NCBI GenBank assembly: GCA_030068075.1
Contig: CM057830.1
Location: 27,746,247-27,810,246 of the forward strand
Direction of reading: 5' to 3'
DNA length: 64,000 nucleotides
From: Paguma larvata
Taxonomy: Eukaryota > Chordata > Mammalia > Carnivora > Viverridae
Shown here: positions 24,635-34,290 of the stretch, in pieces
Layout of the letters: the number at the start of each line of letters is the position of its first letter
Position numbering within the stretch: position 1 is the first letter of the stretch
Translations under genes and position numbers: made by a program
Notes under the pieces: generated by a model
Database searches by the model: none
Seen by the model: only the letters and a program-made list of their open reading frames with translations
Told to the model about the DNA's origin: nothing

Positions 24635-24868
24635 CAGAAAACCAGGGAGGAGGGGAAGAGGAGAAGGAAAGGAAAAAAGAAGCCACAGAGAGGAAAGAAG
24701 ACATAACATAAGAGACTATCAAAGACTAAGAACAAACTGAGGGGAGAGGGGGGTGTTGGAGGATGGAGAGTGGGTGATGGGCACAGAGGAGGGCACTTGT
24801 TGGGATGAGCACTGTGTGTTGTATGGAAACCAAATTGACAATAAATTATGCAAAAAATTAAAAAATAA

Positions 24869-25817
24869 AATAAAATATTTTTAATTGAGAGAGTGATAAA
24901 AGAGCTTGAACAACTAAATCGTTTATTGTATGTCCCTTAGCAGGCCATGATGTAATTGTTAAAATTAGAAAGACCTGAAAGAAAGTAAAGGAATACGTGG
25001 AAAAGTGGACACCTAAGTTACCTACTGCAAAATGAAAAGCAAAACTATCATATGGAGTATTGTGGAAAATAGCAAGTGTACCTAATAAATTCATAAATCT
25101 GGCTAAAGAGATGTATAGAAAGAGTAAAAAGAAAATTCAATTGACTTCTTTAAATGTCTGACAATATACGAGAAGATGGAAGATGAACTAAAGGAGAAAT
25201 TGTTCAGTTTTAAAACAATAATGTATGCAAAAAAGGCTGCCCAGGACAGCCTTTGCAGCTAAGAAAAGATCCAAAGGTAAACAATGACCTCATAACAAAG
25301 AACAAAACCTGGACAGTAAAACACACTCTCACACTAAAGAAGAAAAGGGTGTCTCCAAACTAACCCTTTTTAAAGATTTCAGAAAGATTTCAAAACATTC
25401 CTCACTAACTTTTTGCTAGGCAACTCACATCAGCCTCACAGTGACCAAAGGTAGATAAGGACTTGTCTCAGAAAGAAATGTGGGTGTGCATTTTATTTAA
25501 TGAGTGAACACCCAACAGGAATCACAAGCAATCTGATAGAGGATCTGTGCTTTTATAAGCACTGTGAGCTTAGACTAAAAGGGACAGAAACAGTTCAGAA
25601 GGAGAAAAATTCTTGGTAATCTCAACCTTGTACACACAGGAAGCACACTAAGAAAGCTACTCTACTACAAACACTGACGGACCATTTATTTGAAGCAAGA
25701 TAGGATGATTCAGAAGGCTGAATGAAGATACCAAAGGACCAAATGGTGATTTAGAAATGGGACTAGGCTCTTATCAAGGACTTGGAAATATATGCCTAGT
25801 TGAATTTTAGAATTACT
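24869..25817. other. Unassigned intergenic DNA
   Basis: A-rich DNA after the L1 tail; no gene or named repeat recognised. Confidence 0.35.
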
Positions 25818-26028
25818 GGGGCACCTGGGTGGCTCAGTCAGTTGAGCATCTGACTTCGGCTCAGGTCATGATCTCACTATTTGTGAGTTCGAGCCCCACA
25901 TCGGGCTCTGAGCTCTCAGCACAGAGCCTGGAACCTGCTTCGGATTCTGTGTCTTCCTCTCTCTCTGCCCCTCCCCTGCTCATGCTCTGTCCCGCTCTCA
26001 AAAATAAATAAACATTAAAAAAAAAAAA
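25818..26028 (+). mobile_element. Carnivore SINE with target-site duplication
   Basis: Complete and close to consensus. AGAATTACT lies immediately before the head and immediately after the A-tail. Confidence 0.93.
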
Positions 26029-26605
26029 AGAATTACTGTGGACTAGTCCTCCTACTGAATAGAACTGTCTATGAAGGCTATCTTATGTCTAGCTCAAGAA
26101 TGTATGTTACATGAGAGAAGGGAAGATAACATGCCCCTTTATTTCACAGATCTGATTAAGAGCAATAAAACTCAAGAAATTGCAGCTGAAGAGTCTCTTC
26201 TGCCCTAGACCTAATTAAGATGACAAGGTCCTGGATATTCATATTTTGGTGGTCTTCTAAGGAGGTGAATATGTTTTTTCATGTAAAAAGAATGTAAATA
26301 TTATCTGTACAGTGGACTGACTATGGTAAAACAAAGATTGCTGCAAATCCTTCATACTTCTTTCAGTGAGAGATTCTTTTCCTCTTCCTTTGAAACTAGT
26401 CTGGCCAATAGTTACTTTGCCCAATGGAATATCCTAGAAGTAATGTGAAACTGATACTATACACTGCTCTGGGCCTAGACTTTAAGAGAATTATATGGTT
26501 TCTTATAAACTGGAGTTGCTATTTAAGAAATCTAATAAGTCTAGAAATCTGCCAGGCTAACTACATGAGAAAAAATGTCAATAATTTGATGAAATATAAT
26601 TATTA
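26029..26605. other. Unassigned intergenic DNA
   Basis: Nothing recognised. Confidence 0.3.
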
Positions 26606-26627
26606 GTCCTAAAAACAATTTTTAAAT

Positions 26628-26815
26628 ATTTATTTATTTTGAGAGAAAGAGAGGGGGACGGAGAGAGAGTGAGCAGGGTAGGTGCAGAGAGAGAAAAAGA
26701 GTTCCAAGCAGGCTCCACACTGTCAGTGCAGAGCCCCATGCAGGGCTCGAGCACACAAAAGATGAAAAGCTGAAATCAAGTCAGATGCTTAACTGACTGA
26801 GCAACCCAGGCACCT
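26628..26815 (-). mobile_element. Carnivore SINE, reverse, with target-site duplication
   Basis: Plus strand runs from 'tatttattttgagagaaaga' to 'gactgagcaacccaggcacc'. TAAAAACAATTTTTAAA on the left and TAAGAACAATTTTTAAA on the right form a 16/17 duplication. Confidence 0.92.
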
Positions 26816-27510
26816 CTAAGAACAATTTTTAAAATGAAAGGAGAACCATCACATAGTATATTGGGTCAATTAATGAGAAAGCAGTCAATTCTAATAAACT
26901 GGGTTATATTCAATTATATAATTTGGAATCACAGATCATAACGCCTTAGACTCATTTAATTATATTTTCAAGCAGAAAAGGGTACTCATATTGAGTTTCT
27001 GATTGCAATTCAGGCCCTGCAAGTAGTCAATTTCTCTTTGCCTGTTATTACAACTGAATCATCTCATCTGTTCACGATTTGTTCAGTGTATTTTGTTTCT
27101 TTTTTGTTTTTGTCTCTAAGTAGACAAATGTTTCTAGCCTATATGAGTCAGCATCGCAAAGTATTTCACATCACAAAATTATACCTGTATGTTTATACTT
27201 TTATCTGTAATTACAATTGGATATTTAGAAATACACTGAAAATTTCACACACAAAAAAATATGTTACCTGGTCATGAACATTCATAAAAAAAATTGGTAA
27301 GGAGGTGTTTCTTAGGCAGTCTCAGTGCTGGAGATAGGCAGAGCTGTGTCAAATATTCTAGTTTCTCTAAGCACCCACATGCAGAAGTCAGATGACACAC
27401 ACACAAGAAAGGAGCTTTAAGCAGAACGAACTTGAGGAAACCACTGCAGCCACGTGGGCCAACTTGCAGTCTTCCCAGGTTTTCAATTTCTGGGGCTCAG
27501 TTTGCAGTGC
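26816..27510. other. Unassigned; end may hold the pseudogene's lost 5' UTR
   Basis: No gene recognised. The last 100 bases before 27510 could be a decayed 5' UTR of the SRSF2-type pseudogene. Confidence 0.3.
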
Positions 27511-27514
27511 CCAA

Positions 27515-28920
27515 GCTGAGTTCATGCTACCCTTCTTCCAGTGCAGAGTGCTTGACCACTCTTAAGGTGAGCAAACTGATTTAATGTACCTCTAGCAATA
27601 CCCCGTGGCAAGTTTTTGACAAATATGGGTGCATGAGCAATGTGTACATCCTGCAGGACCCCCTCACTAGAGTCCATGGTTTTGCCTTCATCCGCTTCCA
27701 AAACAAGTGCCACGCCGAGGTTGCCATGAACACCCTACACAGGATGGTGCTGGATGGCCACAAACTGCAAGTGCAGATGGTGTTCGCCTGCTAGATTCCC
27801 ATCATGGCCACCACTGCTGGAGAACTCCTTCCCACAGGTACAAATGCCAGGGTTAAAGCCCAAAGCATCAATGTCATTCCAATAGTAGAAATTGATTCTG
27901 ATTTCACGGCAGATCTGGCTTCAGCCAGGCAAAGTCTCAATCTTGCTCTAACGTGATCACCATCAACCTCTGCATCCAGATCTATCTAATGATCCAAGTC
28001 CAAGTCCTCCTCGGTGTCCAGTTCTTCCCCAATCAGGTCCAGGTCTAGATCTGGAAGGCTTCCAACCATAAAGGAAATCCAAGTCCAGACTTAGATTTAA
28101 GAATCTCTTCAAGTTTCCTGAAGAGGAACCCTAGGTGTCCTCCTAGGGTTGAGTCTGCAAGCAACCTAACCGAGCACTCAGAAACGGAAATGGAAATGGA
28201 AATGGCTGGGATGGGGAAGGGGAAGAGAGCAACATATTCCTTCGATTGAAGAGTCCATGGAACAAGCCACTAGCACTTGAAAAGTTCATTCTTTGACATG
28301 CTGCCTAACTTTCTACTTGTTTTAAGTCTTGCCTCAAATGGTAAACTTTTTATATGGCATGCCATTGCCGTCATTCCAATATCTTCTATGTTGGTGAGGT
28401 GAGTAACTTGAAGTTAATGATTTGGATATTACAGGTAAAGCTTTAGTTTTCTTTACATACTGCTGACTTTGGGCTCAAGAGTAAACAGAATGTTGATCTA
28501 ATTTGTGGCCTCCTGATTTAAGAAAACGCATGCAGCCTTTTCTTGTTGAGTACTTAAAAACTGCCTAGTGATCACTTCATAGCCATCGTTTTTTTAAAAG
28601 AAAGACCTACTAAAGTTGTTGTAATTTATGTACATTTGCTATTTACCTTTAGATCTAAATGGTAATCTGGATCTGCATTTGTGTAAAAACATTTCAGGTG
28701 TAAACAATTGATTTTTTAAAGGGTTATCAAACACAGCACTAATTTTTTTATATATTCTTGTGCACTAGACACAGTTGTATAGCAGCTGAAAATGTGGTTA
28801 GCTGTTAAGGTTGTATTTTCTAGTATAGAATGCTTGGCTCTTTCATGATTCTTTCCTGTTGGTTCCTATGTAAGGATGATATGCTGCAAAGAAATAAATG
28901 GCTCTCCAGTTTATTAAAAA
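27515..28920 (+). pseudogene. SRSF2 pseudogene: Processed SRSF2-type splicing factor pseudogene
   Basis: SRSF2 (SC35) is an SR protein with one RNA-recognition motif and a C-terminal Arg/Ser tail. From about 27556 the plus strand translates as a damaged SRSF2-like RRM: 'VFDKYG', 'NVYILQDP', 'HGFAFIRFQNK' and 'VLDGHKLQVQM' are recognisable in order, with a stop early on and another (TAG) just after the RRM near 27792. A degraded RS-domain region ('ccagatctatctaatgatcc', 'tccagttcttccccaatcag') follows without an intron, then a long UTR-like stretch ending with AATAAA at about 28891 and a short A-run. Lack of introns and the poly(A) end mark a processed retrocopy. The retrogene SRSF8 is a less likely parent. 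Confidence 0.85.
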
Positions 28921-30126
28921 GTCTGACAATTATACTTCCAGTCACCCAAGCCTTGCATGTATATATGACAGAGCATATAGCAAGCATATCTAGATGATGA
29001 TAAATATGCCTTTATTTTTCCCTCTCATCCCCAGAATGGTAAATCTGATCATCTTCATTTATGAATTTAAATATGAAAAATGTTAAGAAGAAAATAATTC
29101 ATTAACTTAGTAACAATAACCTGCTTTACCATTTTGCTTATGCTTATACTATATTGTTACTACCTTCCAAAAATTTAATTAAAACATTTTTCCTAGTGCT
29201 TTTAAAAATTAAGATGTGTTCCAATTATATTCTCATTCATAAAACTGTGGAACAAAAAAATAGTAAGGTCATCCATCTCAAGGGTCTTATAAACAAAAAT
29301 GTTAAGACAACACAGTATCAACCTTCAGAGATCCAAGGCATAGATATTTTAACTTAGCAAGCTAAAATCAAAGCCATACACATATGCTATTACCTCAAGG
29401 CTTTGATCCCCGAGCTTGTCATAACCTTGCTCAGGTTCTGCTCCGAATCATCTGGAATTGCCTTCTATGGCTCAATACTCCATTTCAACTTACTGGTTTT
29501 GAATTATTGTTCTGGGAGATAGTTATTCCTGGCTTGACATTGGAATTTGAACCTACTCTGATTCCCTTGCTTCTCTCTTAGCTCAGCATTGCTGTACTAA
29601 CTTAAAATCTCCGCTCACTCTTTCTTCTTTACTTCATGGTTGCCAATCCAGCACTATGGTTCAGGTGTTCTTTTCAATTCCCACTGCCCAATTCTCTGTG
29701 TAAGCAACTAAATCAAACTTTGAAAAACAGATTCAACCTTCTCATATTAGAGTTTCAGAAATTGAAGTCTAGAGAGTTTAAACGATCGGGCAAATAAATA
29801 ATGAATTAAAGATTAGTCTTCAACCTGGGTCTCTAAATTCTTAATCCAATACTCTTTCCTATATATTGAATTGCCTCAAGTACATTGCTTTTAAATACAC
29901 TGTATTCAAATAATGTTTGGGAAACCAATTATGATGTTTGATAACAAATATTAAAAACAAGAATTAAATGGTAATGTTGTAGGAACATCTAAATGTTTGA
30001 AATGAAGTACATTCATATTGCAAAGGAAATTTCAAAACTTAAGTGAAATAGAGCTATTACAAGTACCCAGAAACTAGACCCAAGCCAACAGTTATTAATC
30101 TAACCAAACATCTGTTTAAAGTTTTT
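28921..30126. other. Mostly unassigned, MIR-like piece at 29730-29870
   Basis: 'gagtttcagaaattgaagtc', 'tagagagtttaaacgatcgg' and 'gtcttcaacctgggtctcta' have the minus-strand MIR layout. The rest is unrecognised. Confidence 0.4.
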
Positions 30127-30142
30127 AATCACACCACACCTA
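30127..30142. repeat. Target-site duplication, left copy
   Basis: AATCACACCACACCTA, identical to 30907-30922. It follows TTTTT, so the complementary strand carries TT/AAAA, the canonical L1 endonuclease cleavage site, exactly at the copy's edge. Confidence 0.95.
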
Positions 30143-30906
30143 GGCTTCCATCTCCGCCGTCTCCTCGGTCTTCCCTCCCACCCCTCTACCCCTCCTCCGC
30201 CAGCTGCGTCCTCCCTGTCTCAGAGAGGAACTGTTCCTGGAGGAGCCGCGGGACACCGAAACCAACCAATGAGAAGAGTCGAGACGTGGAGATTGGCACT
30301 GTGGATGGGAAGGGCAACTTCAAGAAACAACCCAAAACACATCCAGCCAAGATGACGAGACGGAAGAATTCTCCTCAAAAGAATCTACAAGAAGCAGTGA
30401 CAGCTCAAGAATTAATGAAAACAGATATAAGCAACATAACAGAACATGAATATAGAATGATAATCATAAAACTAATCGCTGGCCTTGAAAAAAGCTTAGA
30501 TGAATGCAAGGGGTCCCGCGCGGCAGAGTTCAAGGACCTTAAAAACGGTCAGGAAGAATTAAAGAAGACATTGGAAGAAATACAGGGGAAACTGGAAGCA
30601 GCCACAGCAGGGATTGAAGAGGTAGAGGAAAGAGTTAGTGCATTAGAAAACAAAATCATTGAAAAAGAGGAAGCAGATAAAAAGAGAGAGAAGCTGATCC
30701 AGGAACAGGAAAGGAGAATTCGAGAGCTGAGCGATGCACTCAAAAGAAACAATATCCGTATCATAGGAGTTCCAGAGGAAGAAGAGAGAGAGAAAGGAGT
30801 CGAAGGGGTTCTTGAACAAATCATTGCTGAGAACTTCCCCAACATGAGGAAGGAAATGGGCATGGAAATCCAAGAGGCACAGAGAACTCCCCTCAGACGT
30901 AACTTG
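30143..30906 (+). mobile_element. 3'-truncated L1 with a foreign spliced-like leader
   Basis: 30143-30312 is GC-rich, CpG-containing leader with no visible similarity to the L1 5' UTR at 52.6-53.85 kb. From exactly 30313 ('ggcaacttcaagaaacaacc') the sequence is L1, matching 53852 onwards. In the full-length L1, 53852 directly follows 'ttttcctctccag', a strong splice acceptor. The L1 part stops inside ORF1 at 'gacgtaacttg' and is followed directly by the duplicated target, with no poly(A). I infer a spliced chimeric RNA that was primed internally. Confidence 0.85.
30352..30906 (+). pseudogene. L1 ORF1, N-terminal 185 codons, open but cut short
   Basis: ATG at 30352 ('agatgacgagacggaag') opens ORF1p. 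The frame is uninterrupted through the N-terminal region, a long Glu/Lys-rich coiled coil (roughly codons 55-145) and the first part of the RRM-like domain ('NNIRIIGVPEEEER'), until the insertion end at 30906. It then runs into flanking DNA and stops at 31012-31014. Unlike the other two ORF1 copies here, this piece has no internal stop, so its source was a relatively young, possibly active L1. The C-terminal RNA-binding half is missing, so no chaperone activity is expected. Confidence 0.85.
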
Positions 30907-30922
30907 AATCACACCACACCTA
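30907..30922. repeat. Target-site duplication, right copy
   Basis: AATCACACCACACCTA, perfect match to 30127-30142. Confidence 0.95.
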
Positions 30923-31879
30923 TATGTGTATGTTCACACACAAGCACACACCTACTCGCACTAATTAAGATTTTGCTAAACTTAGGCATCCTAAAAATCC
31001 CACCGAGGAGCTAATTGGTTACACATAACATTATCTCACTCTTTATTAAAGTAATAGTGAAAGATACTTAGTTCCCACCAGAACTATTCTGTTTCTTAAT
31101 ATAAACCAAATGCTCAGTGTTAATTTACTTCAGGATATTTCTCTTCATTTGACAATTAAATGAGCATTATTGGGACTATGTATCAGAATTGTATAAAATT
31201 GCATACTATATTACACACATACGAAAATAGGAACATTTTAAAAGGATCTGGTACAGAGAAGTAGGAAATTTAACACAATTAACATATATTCCTAATTAGA
31301 TTTAAATCATAATCAAATGAAAATGATTGCTCATTTATTTCAACTTAAGTATATACAATTTCAGTGCCTAATAAATACTAAATAAATGACAGAAAAAATC
31401 TGTATTATTTTTTCATAAAAGACTAAACCCAATTAAACCTATATAAACATGTTAACTTTATAAAATTGACAACAGCAAATAAGTTTTATGTGGCAAATTT
31501 ATTAAAAATTACTTTTTGACATCTGATTAGATCACTGATCATTATCACTCTCTTGCTGTAACTATTAGGCACCCTCCAATTATAAGTGACAAAAATCCTA
31601 TGCAAGCTTTACATTAAAAAAAAAAAAAAGAAATACATCGGTTTACAGATCTAAAAATCCTAAGGCACATCTAGCTTCAGGGATTTCTCAAATTTTTTCT
31701 TAGGTATCTAGCCCTTTCTACATCTGTGTTTTCCTCTGTCTCTTAACGGTGATTTTCCTCATTCTCGGGTACACAAAATAGCCATAAGCATTTTTACATT
31801 TACATCCTACCAGCTTAGCAAACACACCAGAAAATAATTTTTCATTTTCTGTAGTTACAAGTCACATTTCAGATTTTAC
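30923..31879. other. Unassigned AT-rich DNA
   Basis: Contains an A-run at about 31615-31630. No gene or named repeat recognised. Confidence 0.35.
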
Positions 31880-32105
31880 TTTTATTTTATTTATTTATTT
31901 ATTTTTAATGTTTATTTATTTTTGAGAGAGAAACAGAGCACAAGCAGGTGAGGGGCAGAGATAGAGGGAGACACAGAATCTGAAGCAGGCTCCAGGCTCT
32001 GAGCTGTCAGCACAGAGCCTGAAGCAGGGCTCATACTCACAAATTGTGAGAGCATGACCTGAGCTGAAGTCAGATGCTTAATTGACCGAACCATGCAGGT
32101 GCCCC
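31880..32105 (-). mobile_element. Carnivore SINE, reverse
   Basis: Plus strand runs from '(ttta)n tttttgagagagaaa' through 'aggctctgagctgtcagcac' to 'aaccatgcaggtgcccc'. Confidence 0.92.
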
Positions 32106-32413
32106 ATAAATTTTATTTTTAAATACACTTTTGGTCACATGCCCATGTTTAAACCAGCTACCATAACCAGCACTGTGAGATATGCTAGTTAGACATGGTT
32201 GCATCACATGTCCTCTCCTTTGTCTATAGCAGTGAATTCAGCTAAACCTACACCAATTGAACTAAGATTGAAGAATGGGTTTTTCCCTCAAGAAAATCAG
32301 GGTGCTACTATCATAAGTACATTAAGTGGAAACTAAGCAGGCAAAACCAAAATCCATTATCTGTTTTCAAAAAATAAGAAAACATCTTAATCTGTGCCCT
32401 ATTTCTTTCATTT

Positions 32414-32602
32414 TTTAGAAATGTTTATTTGAGAGAGAGAGAGCACAAAAGCAGGGGAGGGGCAGAGAGAGGAGGACAAAGGATCCCAAGTGGGCTCTGC
32501 ACTGCCAGCAGAGAGCCCTGATGCGGGGCTTGAACTCACCAACCATGATCATGACCTGAGCCAAAGTCAGTCACTCACCTGACTGAGCCATCCAGTAGCC
32601 CC
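32414..32602 (-). mobile_element. Carnivore SINE, reverse
   Basis: 'tttatttgagagagagagag', 'gggctctgcactgccagcag', 'actgagccatccagtagccc': reverse complement of the SINE. Confidence 0.9.
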
Positions 32603-33282
32603 ATGTGCCGTATTATTATAGGAAAAAAAAATCAAAATTCAATTTATATTCTGTGCAATATTCCTTCTGTGATTAATTTCACATAATTTCCACCCCAACT
32701 CCAAAACTGTGGCCACGGTTCCCCAAAGAAGCCAAGGTCTTTCAAGTCTATTCCCTCAGTCTGACACAGACTCTCTTTACCAACACATGCCCAACTGCCA
32801 CTTTCTACCAGCAGAAACTTAAAATTATATCTAAAGATCCATATTTAAATGCAGTATCTCTGAAATATTTCCCAACTCTCATTAAATAATTATCACATGG
32901 TTTCTTGTACTTACATAATAGTACAGATATAAATCTCTTATAGCATATAATATATTGTATTCTCATAGGTTATATGTGATTTTCCATCACCTGGAGTATA
33001 AATTACTCGGGAGTATTTTATTTTGCAATATTTGACATACCTCTAGTGGACATTAACTGATTTATGTTGGACAGATTAATTATTAAATAAGTCCAACTGA
33101 ATAACGTTTAAAATTCCATAGCCAAATCTTGTCTTTACAAGAACAACTTGAAGGAAGGATTCCAAAACAACTGTTAAGTGGGGCTGGTAGTACTAATGAG
33201 TCCAAAAACTCTTGGAGGTCTCCTTCAGATAACATTGCAAATGAGCATTATTCTCACCACACCATTCTAACTGCACTAACAT
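32603..33282. other. Unassigned AT-rich DNA
   Basis: Nothing recognised. Confidence 0.3.
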
Positions 33283-33472
33283 ACAGAGAGAGAGAGAGGG
33301 AAGAAGAGAGAGGACAGGAAGAGAGAGAGAGAGAGGGAAACAGAGAATCCCAAGCAGGCTCCCCACTGTCAGCTCAAACCCGATGTAGGCCTCTAACTTA
33401 TGAATGGTGAGATCATGACCTGAGCTGAAATTGAGTTGATTGCTTAACAGACTGAGCCACCCAGATGCCCCT
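33283..33472 (-). mobile_element. Carnivore SINE, reverse
   Basis: A GA-rich start, then 'caagcaggctccccactgtc' and 'gactgagccacccagatgcc'. A 93-codon frame across it is repeat-derived and not a gene. Confidence 0.9.
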
Positions 33473-33841
33473 TTTTGTTTGTTTTGACAAAAGCTTCAGG
33501 GAATGTGTAATTCAAGATGAGGCGATTAAGAGTGAAATAGGATAAAATGTATATTTAAAAATAATAAAAATAATTAGAAATGATAAAATAATAAAAAACA
33601 AAATAAAATAAAAAACATAACTTAAAAAAAAAAGAGTGAAAATGAAAAGACCCAACTAAAGAAATTCAGGCATGGCCCTGGTAAATTATCAAAAATTTTC
33701 GGCTTCTTAAGGTCTATGATTTGAGGAGTTCATGAGGAGAAAAGAGAGAATTCCGTGAGCATGTGAAAATGAGAATTGCTTCATTTCACCAGCATGACTT
33801 GAGTGCGTGCACGACATTTTGCAGTAGGCAGACATACGGTC
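33473..33841. other. A-rich spacer upstream of the RLIM-like gene
   Basis: AATAAA-type low-complexity runs at about 33560-33635, then unique sequence leading into the putative promoter. Nothing else recognised. Confidence 0.35.
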
Positions 33842-34168
33842 ATGTAACTAGTTACATTTGGTTACTTTAATATACAAACAACTGGGGCATTTCCGGATCC
33901 GGAAAAGCCTCCTGACCTCCTGAGAAGACGCTCGTGCGGGGTAAAAGAAGGTAGGACAGTGACGATTTTGAATGAAATGAAACCTACCCTGAATTCAGTC
34001 CCTAGTTGGTAATAATGCCTAGTATAATGGATGCCTAGGCAACGTGGCCTAGCAAGCTCCATTATAAAGCGGTTCTCTGCTAGGGCCTAGTCAGAGGCTG
34101 TCGGGCTACGGTGACGGTGACGGTGACGGAGGAGGCACCCACGCGAAGGCCGATCCAATGGAAACAAA
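33842..34168 (+). promoter_or_regulatory. Putative promoter and 5' UTR of the RLIM-like gene
   Basis: Local rise in GC and CpG just upstream of the coding start. Three perfect palindromes lie here: ATGTAACTAGTTACAT (33842-33857), TTTCCGGATCCGGAAA (33890-33905, two facing GGAA cores as in ETS sites) and TGCCTAGGCA (34032-34041, part of an RFX X-box-like 'GCCTAGGCAAC'). A tandem 'ggtgac' repeat, with CRE-like TGACG cores, lies at about 34110-34128 and looks like a 5' UTR. No TATA box is evident. Promoter function is inferred from position and composition only. Confidence 0.45.
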
Positions 34169-34290
34169 GATAATCCAGTTATTGTATTTTATATGTTTAT
34201 ATATATATATTAGTATATAAATTAAAATCTGGTTGTTGTATTTCAACAGCATGTCATAAAAGTCAGATATTTTTCAACTTGTTCATCAAG

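Larger units (their letters stand above)
20054..24868 (+). mobile_element. 5'-truncated L1, 4.8 kb, joined to U6
   Basis: It begins inside ORF1 ('ggatgaaatacaaagcaaac', aligned with about 54109 of the full-length copy) and runs through ORF2 and the 3' UTR ('gatgagcactgtgtgttgta', 'ccaaattgacaataaattat') to an A-rich tail. It is close in sequence to the L1 at 52.6-58.9 kb, so both belong to young felid L1 lineages. A short candidate target duplication TAAAATAT lies on both sides but is not decisive in such A-rich DNA. Confidence 0.92.

Noticed and set aside
30286..31014. 242-codon open frame as a new coiled-coil gene
   Set aside because: It is L1 ORF1 (ATG at 30352) preceded by leader and followed by flanking DNA. 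The nominal start at 30286 is GTG.
33129..33410. 93-codon frame rich in Arg/Glu
   Set aside because: The Glu/Arg run is the GA-rich stretch of a reverse SINE.
33862..34062. Antisense 66-codon open frame at the RLIM-like promoter
   Set aside because: No recognisable similarity or splice context; it overlaps the GC-rich putative promoter.
34279..34290. Start of the RLIM-like protein four codons earlier
   Set aside because: The codon at 34279 is TTG; the ATG at 34291 has a good context and matches the RLIM start (MEN...).
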